64,000 nucleotides of DNA, taken from NCBI GenBank assembly GCA_017656335.1, contig JACDOA010000002.1:248001-312000 (forward strand). Direction: 5' to 3'. Origin of the DNA: Thermosipho sp. (in: thermotogales). GTDB lineage: Bacteria; Thermotogota; Thermotogae; Thermotogales; Fervidobacteriaceae. Positions 18,316-27,602 of this stretch are shown piece by piece. Within the stretch, counting starts at the first letter, position 1, and each line of letters begins with the position of its first letter. Made by a program: the position numbers and the translations under genes. The notes under the pieces were generated by a model. The model searched no databases and was not told where the DNA came from. It was given only the letters and a program-made list of their open reading frames with translations.

Positions 18316-18620
18316 AATTTGATGATGAATTTTACACAAAAATTATAAATATTTTTGCAAGAAGAATAAACTACACTCCAGGAAGTTTACTTGAAGAGAA
18401 AATTATCAGTCAAATAAGAAGGAGAAAAAGATTTAATATTACTAAAATTTTTGTAGTAATGGCAATTGTAGTAATTTTTGTTACTGTTGTAGTATTTAGC
18501 AACTTGAATACTGTTAATCAAAGATCAATATATTCAAGTTATGAAAATAATAATATTCAAGAAGTTCCACAAAAATTTGAACCAATAATTGATATCAGTC
18601 TTGTTAGCGATGGATTTTGA
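18312..18620 (+). CDS. Single-pass membrane protein, probable anti-sigma factor
   Basis: A 102-aa protein with a cytoplasmic N-terminal segment of about 43 residues ending in the basic RRRKRFNITK, one transmembrane helix (about 44-64), and a short exported tail of about 36 residues. It overlaps the ECF sigma gene by 4 nt and follows a GGAGG box. Size, topology and position suit an anti-sigma factor that holds the sigma at the membrane. No zinc-binding His-x3-Cys-x2-Cys motif is present, so the call rests on context and topology. Confidence 0.55.
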   Translation: MKFDDEFYTKIINIFARRINYTPGSLLEEKIISQIRRRKRFNITKIFVVMAIVVIFVTVVVFSNLNTVNQRSIYSSYENNNIQEVPQKFEPIIDISLVSDGF

Positions 18621-18631
18621 GAGGTGAAATG

Positions 18632-19351
18632 GTGAAAAAATTTTTTGTGTTGTTCTTCTTTATAATTTTTACAGTTTTAATGTTTTCGTTTAGCTATCAT
18701 GCATACAGATTTGTAATTGAATATACGAAAGATAAGCAATATACAAGATATGAAGAGGTATATTACAAAGATGGAGACAAGATTGTTTTTGTAAAAATTC
18801 CTAGAAGAATTATTTGGGTAAAACTGGGAGATAAATATTATATGGGGACTTCAGATAAATTAAAACTTTGCCCTCCTATAAAAGATCTGGAAGATATCTT
18901 CTTAGAATATGCAAATTCTCATGGAATATCGCTTGATTTTAACGGTGAAATTACTATCTCTGAAAAAGCTTTTACTTTAAAAGCTTTGAAAATTGATGGA
19001 TTACTTAGAAATGTAATAAGAAAATTTGAAGATGTAATTACTGAAATGCAATATATTTATACTCTTTCAAATTATACTTTTAATGAAATTCTTCAAAATT
19101 TCAAATTTATAGATAAAAGTGAAGTTCCACAGTCAATTTACAACATATTTAACCTGTTTTTATGGTTTAATGTTGAATATGAAGATGATGTTTTAAAGGT
19201 TTATGCAATTGACAAGGATGGGGAAAATATTTTATTAGAGATTTCAGATAAAAGTGGTGATTATCAGGTCGGTGAATATTATTTAACAATTTTGGAAAGT
19301 TCTGATAAAACAAGAGAGGAAATTTTAAATGAAATCAGCAGTAATAGTTGA
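18632..19351 (+). CDS. Secreted protein, possible RseB-like sensor of the ECF sigma module
   Basis: A 239-aa protein with a signal peptide (VKKFFVLFFFIIFTVLMFSF) and a beta-rich N-terminal part (YTRYEEVYYKDGDKIVFVKIPRRII) resembling the start of RseB/LolA-like domains, then an alpha-helical part. I picked GTG 18632, five nt after GAGGTGA; the upstream TTG at 18617 has no ribosome binding site. Third in line after sigma and putative anti-sigma, it could sense envelope state. The RseB-like call is weak and mainly contextual. Confidence 0.5.
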   Translation: MKKFFVLFFFIIFTVLMFSFSYHAYRFVIEYTKDKQYTRYEEVYYKDGDKIVFVKIPRRIIWVKLGDKYYMGTSDKLKLCPPIKDLEDIFLEYANSHGISLDFNGEITISEKAFTLKALKIDGLLRNVIRKFEDVITEMQYIYTLSNYTFNEILQNFKFIDKSEVPQSIYNIFNLFLWFNVEYEDDVLKVYAIDKDGENILLEISDKSGDYQVGEYYLTILESSDKTREEILNEISSNS

Positions 19352-20876
19352 TGGATATGTAGATGAGCCTGCTGTATTAGGGGTTCCACCATATATCAGT
19401 ACTTATGCCCGCTATATTGCGGGTACTTTATTTATTAAAGGATTTGATGTAGATTACACAACTATAGATGAAGTTAGAAAAAAAGAACTCTGGGCTTTTT
19501 TCAATAAATATGATGTACTTGTTATTCTTTCTGGAGTAACTGTTCCAGGAAAATATGTTGGAGGAATACCAATAAACGAAAAAGAAATAAAAAGAATTTT
19601 TGACCTTAATAAACGTCCGTTTAGAATATTAACTGGTGCATCTGTAAAATTAATTAAAGATTCAGGTGCTGATGACTTAGCTGAAGATTTTATTTTATAC
19701 GCTTTTGAAAAAAAGAACTATGAAATTATTAGAAAAGTGGCAATAGAAGGAGCAAAAATTGTAAGAAAACATCCAAGATTTCCAGATGTGATTTGTGAAA
19801 TAGAGATTTCACTTGGATGTGAAAGAAAGACATATTGCACTTTTTGTAGTGAACCAATTTTACATCCTGGTTTTGTTTCACGGCCTGTTGAGGATATAAT
19901 TGATGAAGTAAGTGAACTATATCAAAATGGTATAAAAGCATTTAGACTTGGTAGAAGTGCAAATATTCTCGCATACGGTTATGAAAAAAATAACGGTATG
20001 ATAAATATTGAACTTTTAAAGGAATTATATGAAGGAATTAGAGAAGTTGCTCCTAACCTAGAAGTTTTACATACTGATAATGCTAATCCAGCTTTTATTT
20101 CACAAAATTATCCACAAAGTGCTCGTGCGCTTGAGATAATAGTACAAAATAATACTGAAGGAGATATTTTATCTTTTGGAGTAGAAAGCTTTGATGAAAC
20201 TGTTAGAAGAAAAAATAATATCCAAGGTGATATAAAAGATATAGATTTTGCAATTGAGTTAGTTAATGAAATAGGTGGAGTAAGGATTAATAGTGTTCCT
20301 AAGTTGCTTCCCGGTTTAAATTTCATTTTTGGCCTGCCTGGAGAAACAAAAAAAACATATGAGCTTTTATACTTAAAACTTAAAGAATATCTTGATAAAA
20401 ATCTTTTACTTAGAAGAATAAACTTGAGACAGATCATGATTGTTCCCGATACTCCATTATGGTATTACTCGAAACATCATAAAGTAAAGGTAAATCACAA
20501 GTTGTTTAAACATTATAAGTATTTAATTAGAAATGAAATAGATTCAGAAATGATAAAACGTGTTTTTCCAAAGGGAACGATTATAAAAAATGTAATATAC
20601 GAATTTTCAGAAGGAAACATTAAATTTGGAAGGCCTCTTGGAACTTATCCTATTTTGATAGGTGTACTTGGAAGATTTGATAGAAAAAGTGATATAATGA
20701 TATATGACCACGGAATTAGATCAGTATCGGGGATAGTATTAGATTTAAGAATAGGGGAATTATCAGAGAATGAGTTAGCTAAATTACCGGGGATAGGTAA
20801 AAAGAAAGCAAGAGAAATTAAAGAAAAGTTCTCAGTTTTTTTCGTACGTGATTTAATTTTGGGGGGACTATATTAA
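19329..20876 (+). CDS. Radical SAM protein with CX5CX2C motif and C-terminal helix-hairpin-helix
   Basis: A 515-aa protein. An N-terminal Rossmann-like domain (1-150, AVIVDGYVDEPAVLGVPPYIS) recalls B12-binding domains, without the usual DxHxxG motif. The radical SAM core follows: SLGCERKTYCTFCSEP gives Cys164-x5-Cys170-x2-Cys173 instead of the usual CX3CX2C, then FRLGRSAN, SFGVESFDE and NFIFGLPGETKKTYE. The last 50 residues contain a helix-hairpin-helix (LAKLPGIGKKKAREIKEKF), a motif known for nonspecific DNA binding. The ATG follows GAGGAAA and overlaps the preceding gene by 23 nt. The reaction is unknown; a nucleic-acid substrate is a reasonable guess. Confidence 0.85.
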   Translation: MKSAVIVDGYVDEPAVLGVPPYISTYARYIAGTLFIKGFDVDYTTIDEVRKKELWAFFNKYDVLVILSGVTVPGKYVGGIPINEKEIKRIFDLNKRPFRILTGASVKLIKDSGADDLAEDFILYAFEKKNYEIIRKVAIEGAKIVRKHPRFPDVICEIEISLGCERKTYCTFCSEPILHPGFVSRPVEDIIDEVSELYQNGIKAFRLGRSANILAYGYEKNNGMINIELLKELYEGIREVAPNLEVLHTDNANPAFISQNYPQSARALEIIVQNNTEGDILSFGVESFDETVRRKNNIQGDIKDIDFAIELVNEIGGVRINSVPKLLPGLNFIFGLPGETKKTYELLYLKLKEYLDKNLLLRRINLRQIMIVPDTPLWYYSKHHKVKVNHKLFKHYKYLIRNEIDSEMIKRVFPKGTIIKNVIYEFSEGNIKFGRPLGTYPILIGVLGRFDRKSDIMIYDHGIRSVSGIVLDLRIGELSENELAKLPGIGKKKAREIKEKFSVFFVRDLILGGLY

Positions 20877-21845
20877 ATGAACAAAGATTATTTTGATTTA
20901 CTAACTGGCAATATTATTTTAGAAACTTCTATTGAAAGTTTTCAAAATGGAAATTCCTTTGATTTTTTTGAAAATCTTTCATTGAGATTAAAAAAATATT
21001 TTAAGTTTGATGGTTGGACTATCGTAGATTTAAGAAAAGGAAAGCCAAAGTTTCTATCATATTCAAAAAATTATGAAGATTTAAATTTAAAAGAACTTGA
21101 AGAAAAAATGTCTGATAAAGAAAAATTTTTATACATGCAAGTAAAAAATAGTAGAAAATGGAAATATGTCAAAGATCTTCAAAAAAATTCAATTTGGATT
21201 CCAAGAGGAAATTTGGTTTATTCATGGATTGGCATCCCGTTAGTTTTTAAAAATATGGAACCTCTAGTTTTAAATTTAGATTTTTTTTCGGAAAAAAAGA
21301 TTTCTAAAAAGGAAAAAAATTTTTTAAATAAGTTTCAGGAAAATTTCTTAATGTATACTTTTAAAATTTCCAAATTAAGAGACATTTTCAACCAACAATA
21401 TGTTGATGCACTTACAGGTTTGAAAAACAGGCAATATTTACTTGATATTCTAAATAACGTAGATCTATCAGAAAAACTTGGAATTATTTTTTGTGATTTG
21501 GATAAATTTAAATCCATTAATGATCAATATGGGCACAGCTTTGGAGATGAAGTTTTAAAAATTGTTGCTAAAAGAATGAGGAATTTAGTGAAATCAACGG
21601 ATGAAGTTATAAGGTTTGGTGGAGATGAATTCATTATTTTAACACGTAATGTAAAAGGAGTAAAGAATGTAATTGAAAGAATAAAGAAATTTATAGGAGA
21701 AAGAGAAATATTTTTGGATGATAAGAAAATTGGTGTTGGAATTTCCTGTGGTTATGCAATTTTCCCTGATGAATCGGAAGATTTTGGAGAAATTCTTCAT
21801 ATTTCTGATATGAGAATGTATAAAGATAAAAATTTAAATAGGTAA
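20877..21845 (+). CDS. GGDEF-domain diguanylate cyclase, soluble
   Basis: A 322-aa protein that would make cyclic di-GMP from GTP. Residues 1-165 look like a GAF-type sensor domain without membrane segments. The GGDEF domain has DALTGLKNR (177-185), FCDLDKFKSINDQYGH and the catalytic RFGGDEF (246-252). The inhibitory I-site five residues upstream reads KSTD instead of RxxD, so product inhibition may be absent. The start abuts the radical SAM stop. Catalytic signature complete, so activity is likely. Confidence 0.9.
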   Translation: MNKDYFDLLTGNIILETSIESFQNGNSFDFFENLSLRLKKYFKFDGWTIVDLRKGKPKFLSYSKNYEDLNLKELEEKMSDKEKFLYMQVKNSRKWKYVKDLQKNSIWIPRGNLVYSWIGIPLVFKNMEPLVLNLDFFSEKKISKKEKNFLNKFQENFLMYTFKISKLRDIFNQQYVDALTGLKNRQYLLDILNNVDLSEKLGIIFCDLDKFKSINDQYGHSFGDEVLKIVAKRMRNLVKSTDEVIRFGGDEFIILTRNVKGVKNVIERIKKFIGEREIFLDDKKIGVGISCGYAIFPDESEDFGEILHISDMRMYKDKNLNR

Positions 21846-21867
21846 GGAAAGATGACAGGAGTTGACT

Positions 21868-24800
21868 ATGTTGAAACAAGAAGTAGAAGTAAGGGATTTT
21901 CCAATTAATTTTCAAACAGTTTTTAAAAATTTTAAGATTAAAACAAACATTGGTAGATATAAAGTATTTATTCTTTCAAAATATTATTCACAAAAGGATT
22001 TTCCTGATGAAATTTTAGAAAGAGACGAAAGGTTTTTAAGAGAAAAAATTTATGAGTTCAAAAACGGGGATAAAGAGGTTGTAAAAAGCTTTGCTGAAGT
22101 AATCTCAAAATTATTAAAAAAGGAAATAATAGATCCTAGTTCTATTTTTTGCGTCATTCCAGCTTCTACAAAATCAAAGACGCGAAAGAGATATAAAAAA
22201 TTTTCAAAGATAGTTTCTAGAAATCTTAATTACAAAAATGGTTTTAGTTGTATAAAAAATGTAAAGGATAGACCTGCAAAGCATATTTCAGGGAAAAATG
22301 AAGATATTTTGGAATATTTAAAGTTTAACCCAAAAAAGATTCAAGGGAAGACTGTCATTCTTTTTGATGATATTATTACTACAGGGAATTCTTTTTTGAA
22401 AATAGCAAACACTCTTTTAGCATATGGTGCACATGATGTCATAGGTGTGTTTCTGGCACAGACTGTGAGATACGTTCCTCAAGAATATGAAAAACACTTT
22501 TTCAATTGCCTTTTTTATCCTAAATTTTTTGAAGAAGTACTTAATGATCTTGAATTATCTTTTTTTAAAGAATTTTCTAAATTTACGATAAATGATTTTG
22601 GATTAACATCTGAAAATGATACACCTTTGATTTTAGCTTCCAAAGTTTACAATAATATTCTTCAAAGAGGAATTCCAACCTATTCTTCCATCTTCTTTGA
22701 GGATAAAATGAAAAGCTTTCCTTTGAATGCTTCTATTAAAACACGTTATTTAACTGAACTTAAAAATTCAATTGTTTCACCTCATAATATATTTGCTAAA
22801 TCTATTTTATCGTCTTGGCTTCATAAAACACTTGTTAGTGTAATAGTCGATGGTATTTTAACTCAAAAAGAAAAATGGAAAATAGCAGTCATAGAAAATG
22901 ATGCATTATTTTCAAAAATTGCCATGGAAGATTTCTATATTTATATGAAAAATATATCTAAATTGTTTAACTTTTCATTTCCTGAAATTAATTTAACTAT
23001 TTTCAGAGAGGATTCAAATTTTAATTTTGAAAAAAGTGAATTTATAAACGTTACGTATAAGAATATATCTGAATTAAAAAATGAAGATAATTTTGATTTA
23101 ATAGTTGATGCAGGTATAAATAAAAAAAGACAGAAGTATTATTTAAAAGATAGAAGTAAGTTGGTGATTATTCTTCCTTTGGATTATGCTGTTGTTAAAA
23201 ATAACCAGCAATTTTATGATTTTGAACTTCAAAAATATGAGATCAATGAAGAAAAAGAAGATGCATTGAAATTTATTTTAAAAAACGTTTTTAGAAAAGA
23301 AAAATTCAGAGAAGGGCAAATGGATATAATTAAACGGATATTAGGATTAAAATCTACAATTGGCTTACTTCCAACGGGAAGTGGAAAATCACTTACTTAT
23401 CAATTAAGTGCTTTATTACAACCTGGAGTAGTTGTTATAATTGATCCAATTAAGTCTCTAATGGAAGATCAAGTTAGTAAATTACAAGATTTGGGTATAG
23501 GTTCCAGTGTATTCATAAATGGTAATCAAGATCAAAATCAGAAGCAAGCAATTTTAAAAAAATTACAAGAGGGGAAATACAAATTACTTTTTATTTCTCC
23601 CGAAAGGCTTCAAATAAAAAGTTTTAGAAAATTATTAAAAGAGATGAATTTGAAAATTTCATTTTTAGTTATTGATGAAGCTCATTGTGTATCTGAATGG
23701 GGACAAGATTTTAGGCCTGCCTATTTGAATATTGCTGGAAACCTTAAACAAGTTACTGTTAATGAAAAAACACCAATCATCGCACTTACTGGTACAGCTT
23801 CTTATTCAGTTTTAATGGATATCAAAAGAATTTTACAAATTAAAGAAGAAAATTCGATATTAACTCCCAAAACATTCGATAGAGAAGAATTACATTTTGA
23901 GGTAATAAAAGCCAAAAACAAAGAAAAAGCTTTGGAAAATATTTTGTTTGATAAACTTCCCAAAATATTTAATATTAAAAATATAACAGAAATTTCAGGA
24001 ATTATTTTTTCAAGTACAATTGATGCCAAAAATGGACTATATTCTGTATACGAATTTTTAAAAAAGAAAGGGTTTAATACTGAAATATATTCTGGAAGAA
24101 AGCCAAAAAAATTTAAAGTCAAAGATTTTTCGTTTTATAAACAAAAAGTTCAGGAAAAATTTTTATCAAACGATGTATCTATTCTTGTGGCAACAAAAGC
24201 GTTTGGAATGGGTATAGACAAACCAGATATAAGATATACGATTCATTATAACCTACCTTCATCTATTGAATCCTTCTATCAAGAAGCTGGTAGGGCAGGA
24301 AGAGATAGAAAAGATTCTTTTTCATTTTTAATTTTTACAGAGGAATGTCCAGATTTAACAGATATTATTTTGAATCCAGAACTTCCAAATAATATTGCAA
24401 TAAAAATTTTTGAAAATTACGATTATATAAACGACGACATCTTTACGCAGTTAAAGTTTCATTTCAATTCTTTCAAAGGAAAAGAAATTGAAAAAATTGA
24501 AACTTTAAAGTTTTATCGAAGGATAAGGCCTCATATTTCAAAATTGAAAAAGGGTGAATACAAATTTTTAGAGATAAAATCTTCAAGAAATTCATTTGAA
24601 AAGATAATATATCGACTGAGCATTTTAGGAATAATTGATTACTATACAGTTGAATTTATTGGGAAAGAAAAAATTTTTGAAATAAAAATATCTAAAAAGG
24701 ATAGGAAAGAAATTGCAGATAATTTAAAAAATTATTTGTTTAAAAATGGGGAAGTTAAGGAGATAAAGAATAAACTTGGTATAGAAGAATCCATTTCGAT

Positions 24801-25317
24801 TTTGATAGATTTCATTTATGAAAGGTTAGAAAAACAAAGAAGAAAGTCATTGTTCAATATTGTTGAACTTGCAAGAAAAGCAAAAACTAATGATGAGGTA
24901 AAAAAATATATTTTAAATTACTTTAATGAGTCAGTATATGTTAGAAAACTTATAGAAATTATTCAGAAATTTAATAAAATAGAACTTCTAAAATTAATTG
25001 ATGAACTGGAAAATGAAACCGATGAAAGAGAATTTGAAATATTAAATGTAAACTTGGAAAGACTTTTTGAAAGTTATCCAGGAAATCCTTATATCCATTT
25101 GATAAAGGCATTTTTGGAAATCAGAAAGAGAAAATTAAAAAATGCAATAAATAATTTTAGGAAATTTTCTGAGTTTGCTCCAACATATTTTGTAAAAAAA
25201 GCGGTTAAGAAATTTGTGGATTTTTCAAAAAATTTGGGCATTGAGATAAATGAAAGAGATTTAGAAGTTCCCACTTTTAAGAAATCAAAAGTTATATTTC
25301 AAAGTAAATTAGATTAA
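21868..25317 (+). CDS. Phosphoribosyltransferase-like domain fused to RecQ-type DNA helicase
   Basis: A 1149-aa fusion. Residues about 90-200 form a type I phosphoribosyltransferase/ComFC-like domain with the PRPP loop VILFDDIITTGNS (163-175). Residues about 470-850 are a RecQ SF2 helicase: FREGQMDII (motif 0), LPTGSGKS, VIDEAHCVSEWGQDFRP, ALTGTA, MGIDKPDIRYTIHYNLPSS and QEAGRAGRDR. The C-terminal 300 residues are helical, and the last 100 resemble TPR-like repeats. No RQC zinc cysteines or HRDC domain are evident. ATG at 21868 follows AGGAG by six nt; the TTG at 21862 is rejected. Helicase activity is well supported; the PRTase-like part may be a DNA-repair accessory. Confidence 0.88.
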   Translation: MLKQEVEVRDFPINFQTVFKNFKIKTNIGRYKVFILSKYYSQKDFPDEILERDERFLREKIYEFKNGDKEVVKSFAEVISKLLKKEIIDPSSIFCVIPASTKSKTRKRYKKFSKIVSRNLNYKNGFSCIKNVKDRPAKHISGKNEDILEYLKFNPKKIQGKTVILFDDIITTGNSFLKIANTLLAYGAHDVIGVFLAQTVRYVPQEYEKHFFNCLFYPKFFEEVLNDLELSFFKEFSKFTINDFGLTSENDTPLILASKVYNNILQRGIPTYSSIFFEDKMKSFPLNASIKTRYLTELKNSIVSPHNIFAKSILSSWLHKTLVSVIVDGILTQKEKWKIAVIENDALFSKIAMEDFYIYMKNISKLFNFSFPEINLTIFREDSNFNFEKSEFINVTYKNISELKNEDNFDLIVDAGINKKRQKYYLKDRSKLVIILPLDYAVVKNNQQFYDFELQKYEINEEKEDALKFILKNVFRKEKFREGQMDIIKRILGLKSTIGLLPTGSGKSLTYQLSALLQPGVVVIIDPIKSLMEDQVSKLQDLGIGSSVFINGNQDQNQKQAILKKLQEGKYKLLFISPERLQIKSFRKLLKEMNLKISFLVIDEAHCVSEWGQDFRPAYLNIAGNLKQVTVNEKTPIIALTGTASYSVLMDIKRILQIKEENSILTPKTFDREELHFEVIKAKNKEKALENILFDKLPKIFNIKNITEISGIIFSSTIDAKNGLYSVYEFLKKKGFNTEIYSGRKPKKFKVKDFSFYKQKVQEKFLSNDVSILVATKAFGMGIDKPDIRYTIHYNLPSSIESFYQEAGRAGRDRKDSFSFLIFTEECPDLTDIILNPELPNNIAIKIFENYDYINDDIFTQLKFHFNSFKGKEIEKIETLKFYRRIRPHISKLKKGEYKFLEIKSSRNSFEKIIYRLSILGIIDYYTVEFIGKEKIFEIKISKKDRKEIADNLKNYLFKNGEVKEIKNKLGIEESISILIDFIYERLEKQRRKSLFNIVELARKAKTNDEVKKYILNYFNESVYVRKLIEIIQKFNKIELLKLIDELENETDEREFEILNVNLERLFESYPGNPYIHLIKAFLEIRKRKLKNAINNFRKFSEFAPTYFVKKAVKKFVDFSKNLGIEINERDLEVPTFKKSKVIFQSKLD

Positions 25318-26814
25318 TCAATTCTCTAGAGACAGTTCTAGATGTTTTTTGAGTTTTTTAAAAGTAAATACTGAAATTACAGATGAAATAAAAATTGAAG
25401 CGATCATTATCAAAATTGAAATAATCCTCATTTTAAATGAAGTTTGGGGATTAATTAAAAAACTAATTGGAAGAATTGATCCAAAAGCAAGGCCCATAGT
25501 TATTCCTTCTATGATAAAAGTCTGACCAATTCCAAAAATTCTGTTCATGTTTTCAGTTTTAGGAGGATTCTTTGCAACAAAATACATTCCAATTATTGAA
25601 CTCATTGAAAACAAAAGGAAAGTAATTGGAACAATTAAATAAGATAAATTTGTTTTAAAAGCAGAAAACATGAAAACGCTTAGAACAATTAAGAGATTTA
25701 TTGAAGTTGGAATAATGATTTTTGGGATCATTAAGGTTGTAAATTTGACAGGATAGGTTAATATAGTTTGGAGATTTGTGAATTCAGCATTAGTTAAAAT
25801 AGCAGTTTCAAATGCAACATAAAAAGTTGTAATGGGAATAACAGTAAATAATGTCACAAAATAATCTTTATTTATAAAACTAAAGAAAATTCCAAAACCA
25901 ATTGGGTATAAAACAAAATACAAAAACTGTTCGTATCTTAGAGTTGCCTTTAGATCTTTGCGGTAAATGGCCTTCATAACTGTTCCATAACCTTTAATTT
26001 TGTAATTTTTACTTGTTTTTCTTTCAACTGGTTCAAATGCTAATTTATTTGCTAAGATAGAAAAAACTAATGTAAATAATATGCTTAAAAGCAAAGCGAA
26101 AATAAATAGTTTATTGGAAATAAAGCTCCAGGCAAGAATATTATAAGGCTTTGTTGTAAAATCAAAAAATTTAACTAAAGATTGAACCTGATCCATATTT
26201 ACATTTTGAAAGCTTATTATCAAAAAATAAAAGAATATAGCAAAAAGAGAAATAAGAACATTAATTTTTCTAACAATTCCTTTGTTTGTTTTTCCACCTA
26301 ATAAAACGGCTATTACAGATGAAAAACTTATTAAGAACAAAAAGTGAACAAACAATTTTAATATTCCAAAAATTATATTTTCTTTTGAAACAATCATGTA
26401 GGATAGATAAATAAAAAAGTAAAATGATAAAACAAATAACTGTGAAATTGTTGATACAAAAATTTGATAAATAGTTAGAGTTCTTCTTTTTATTGGCAAC
26501 GTTAAAAGAAACTCTATTTCTTCATTTCTAGAAAGAGAATACATTGCCATACCTAAGTATCCAACTATGAAAAATAGAGAGAGGATAGTTATCCAAAAGA
26601 GAAACATTAACTTGGAAATTTGGGGATCAACAGAATATAATTTTGTAAATAGATCTTTAGTAAAGAAAAAGACAACAATTCCTAGTGGCAAGGAACCAAG
26701 CAAAGATAATATTAATTGATTTTTAAATGAATTATATTTTTTCTTTTTTGAAGAAAGTCTTTGTGAATACACATTAGAGGCTCCGTATTTGAGCAAAATA
26801 AAAAATTCTCTCAT
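25318..26814 (-). CDS. ABC-2 type transporter membrane protein
   Basis: A 498-aa membrane protein with about ten to twelve hydrophobic helices, e.g. LILSLLGSLPLGIVVFFF, FWITILSLFFIVGYLGMAM and the final SILIMIASIFISSVISVF. It starts ATG 26814 after GAGGTG and follows the ABC ATPase gene by a few nt, so the two form an exporter. The substrate cannot be read from sequence. Its stop codon directly abuts the RecQ-fusion stop on the other strand, leaving no room for a terminator. Confidence 0.85.
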   Translation of the reverse strand: MREFFILLKYGASNVYSQRLSSKKKKYNSFKNQLILSLLGSLPLGIVVFFFTKDLFTKLYSVDPQISKLMFLFWITILSLFFIVGYLGMAMYSLSRNEEIEFLLTLPIKRRTLTIYQIFVSTISQLFVLSFYFFIYLSYMIVSKENIIFGILKLFVHFLFLISFSSVIAVLLGGKTNKGIVRKINVLISLFAIFFYFLIISFQNVNMDQVQSLVKFFDFTTKPYNILAWSFISNKLFIFALLLSILFTLVFSILANKLAFEPVERKTSKNYKIKGYGTVMKAIYRKDLKATLRYEQFLYFVLYPIGFGIFFSFINKDYFVTLFTVIPITTFYVAFETAILTNAEFTNLQTILTYPVKFTTLMIPKIIIPTSINLLIVLSVFMFSAFKTNLSYLIVPITFLLFSMSSIIGMYFVAKNPPKTENMNRIFGIGQTFIIEGITMGLAFGSILPISFLINPQTSFKMRIISILIMIASIFISSVISVFTFKKLKKHLELSLEN

Positions 26815-26819
26815 TAAAA

Positions 26820-27578
26820 TCACCTCGACAAAGATTCTACAATATGTTTGATGTCTTCTTCTTGAGCTGTTAATTTTAGGAATAAGTCTTCCAAGGTTTT
26901 GTTTTCATCTCCTGTTTGTTTTTTCAATTCTTCCATCGTTCCTTGGGTTATAATTTTTCCATTATTAATTATTGCAATTACATCGCACATATATTCTGCT
27001 ATTTCTAAAATGTGGGTGGTTAGAAAAATGGTTGTGCCTTGTTTGGCATAGTTTTTTAGAAGTTCTTTTAAAATTTTTGCACTTTTTGCATCAAGTCCAA
27101 CTGTTGGTTCATCTAGAAAAACGACTTCAGGTTTTCTCATTAATACACTTATAAGTATTAATTTTTGTTTCATACCGTGAGACATATCAGAAATCATCTT
27201 TTCTAGATAATTAACTCCAAAGGCATTACAGAGATCTTCAATTTTGGACAATGTTTCTTTATTGTTTATTCTATAAATATCCATAACAAATTCTAAATAT
27301 TCAAATCCTTTTAGATGGCTATAAATTCTTGGTTCATCAGGTACAACACCAATTCTCCTTTTTATTTCAATTTCGTGTTTCTTTAAATTTAAACCTAAAA
27401 TTTCAACTTCTCCATCTGTGGGTTTCAGTGTACCTGTTAACATACGAATGGTGGTGGTTTTACCAGCACCGTTTGGGCCAAGAAACCCAAAAATTTGTCC
27501 CTGTGGAACATCAATATTTATATGATCAACCGCAATAACATCTTTAAATTTTTTGGTAAGATTTTTTGCTTTAATCAT
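26820..27578 (-). CDS. ABC transporter ATP-binding protein (ABC-2 type)
   Basis: A 252-aa ATPase with Walker A GPNGAGKTT (34-42), the Q-loop near GVVPDEPRIYSHL, a signature in the variant form MSHGMKQKL (usually LSGGxxQ), Walker B VVFLDEPTVGLD and the H-loop LTTHILE. It energises the adjacent ABC-2 membrane protein. The altered signature (SHGMKQ) is typical of ABC-2 exporters. Likely in one operon with hisS and the pseudopilin-like gene upstream. Confidence 0.93.
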   Translation of the reverse strand: MIKAKNLTKKFKDVIAVDHINIDVPQGQIFGFLGPNGAGKTTTIRMLTGTLKPTDGEVEILGLNLKKHEIEIKRRIGVVPDEPRIYSHLKGFEYLEFVMDIYRINNKETLSKIEDLCNAFGVNYLEKMISDMSHGMKQKLILISVLMRKPEVVFLDEPTVGLDAKSAKILKELLKNYAKQGTTIFLTTHILEIAEYMCDVIAIINNGKIITQGTMEELKKQTGDENKTLEDLFLKLTAQEEDIKHIVESLSR

Positions 27579-27602
27579 TTGAACACCTCCAAAGATGAAA
27601 AA

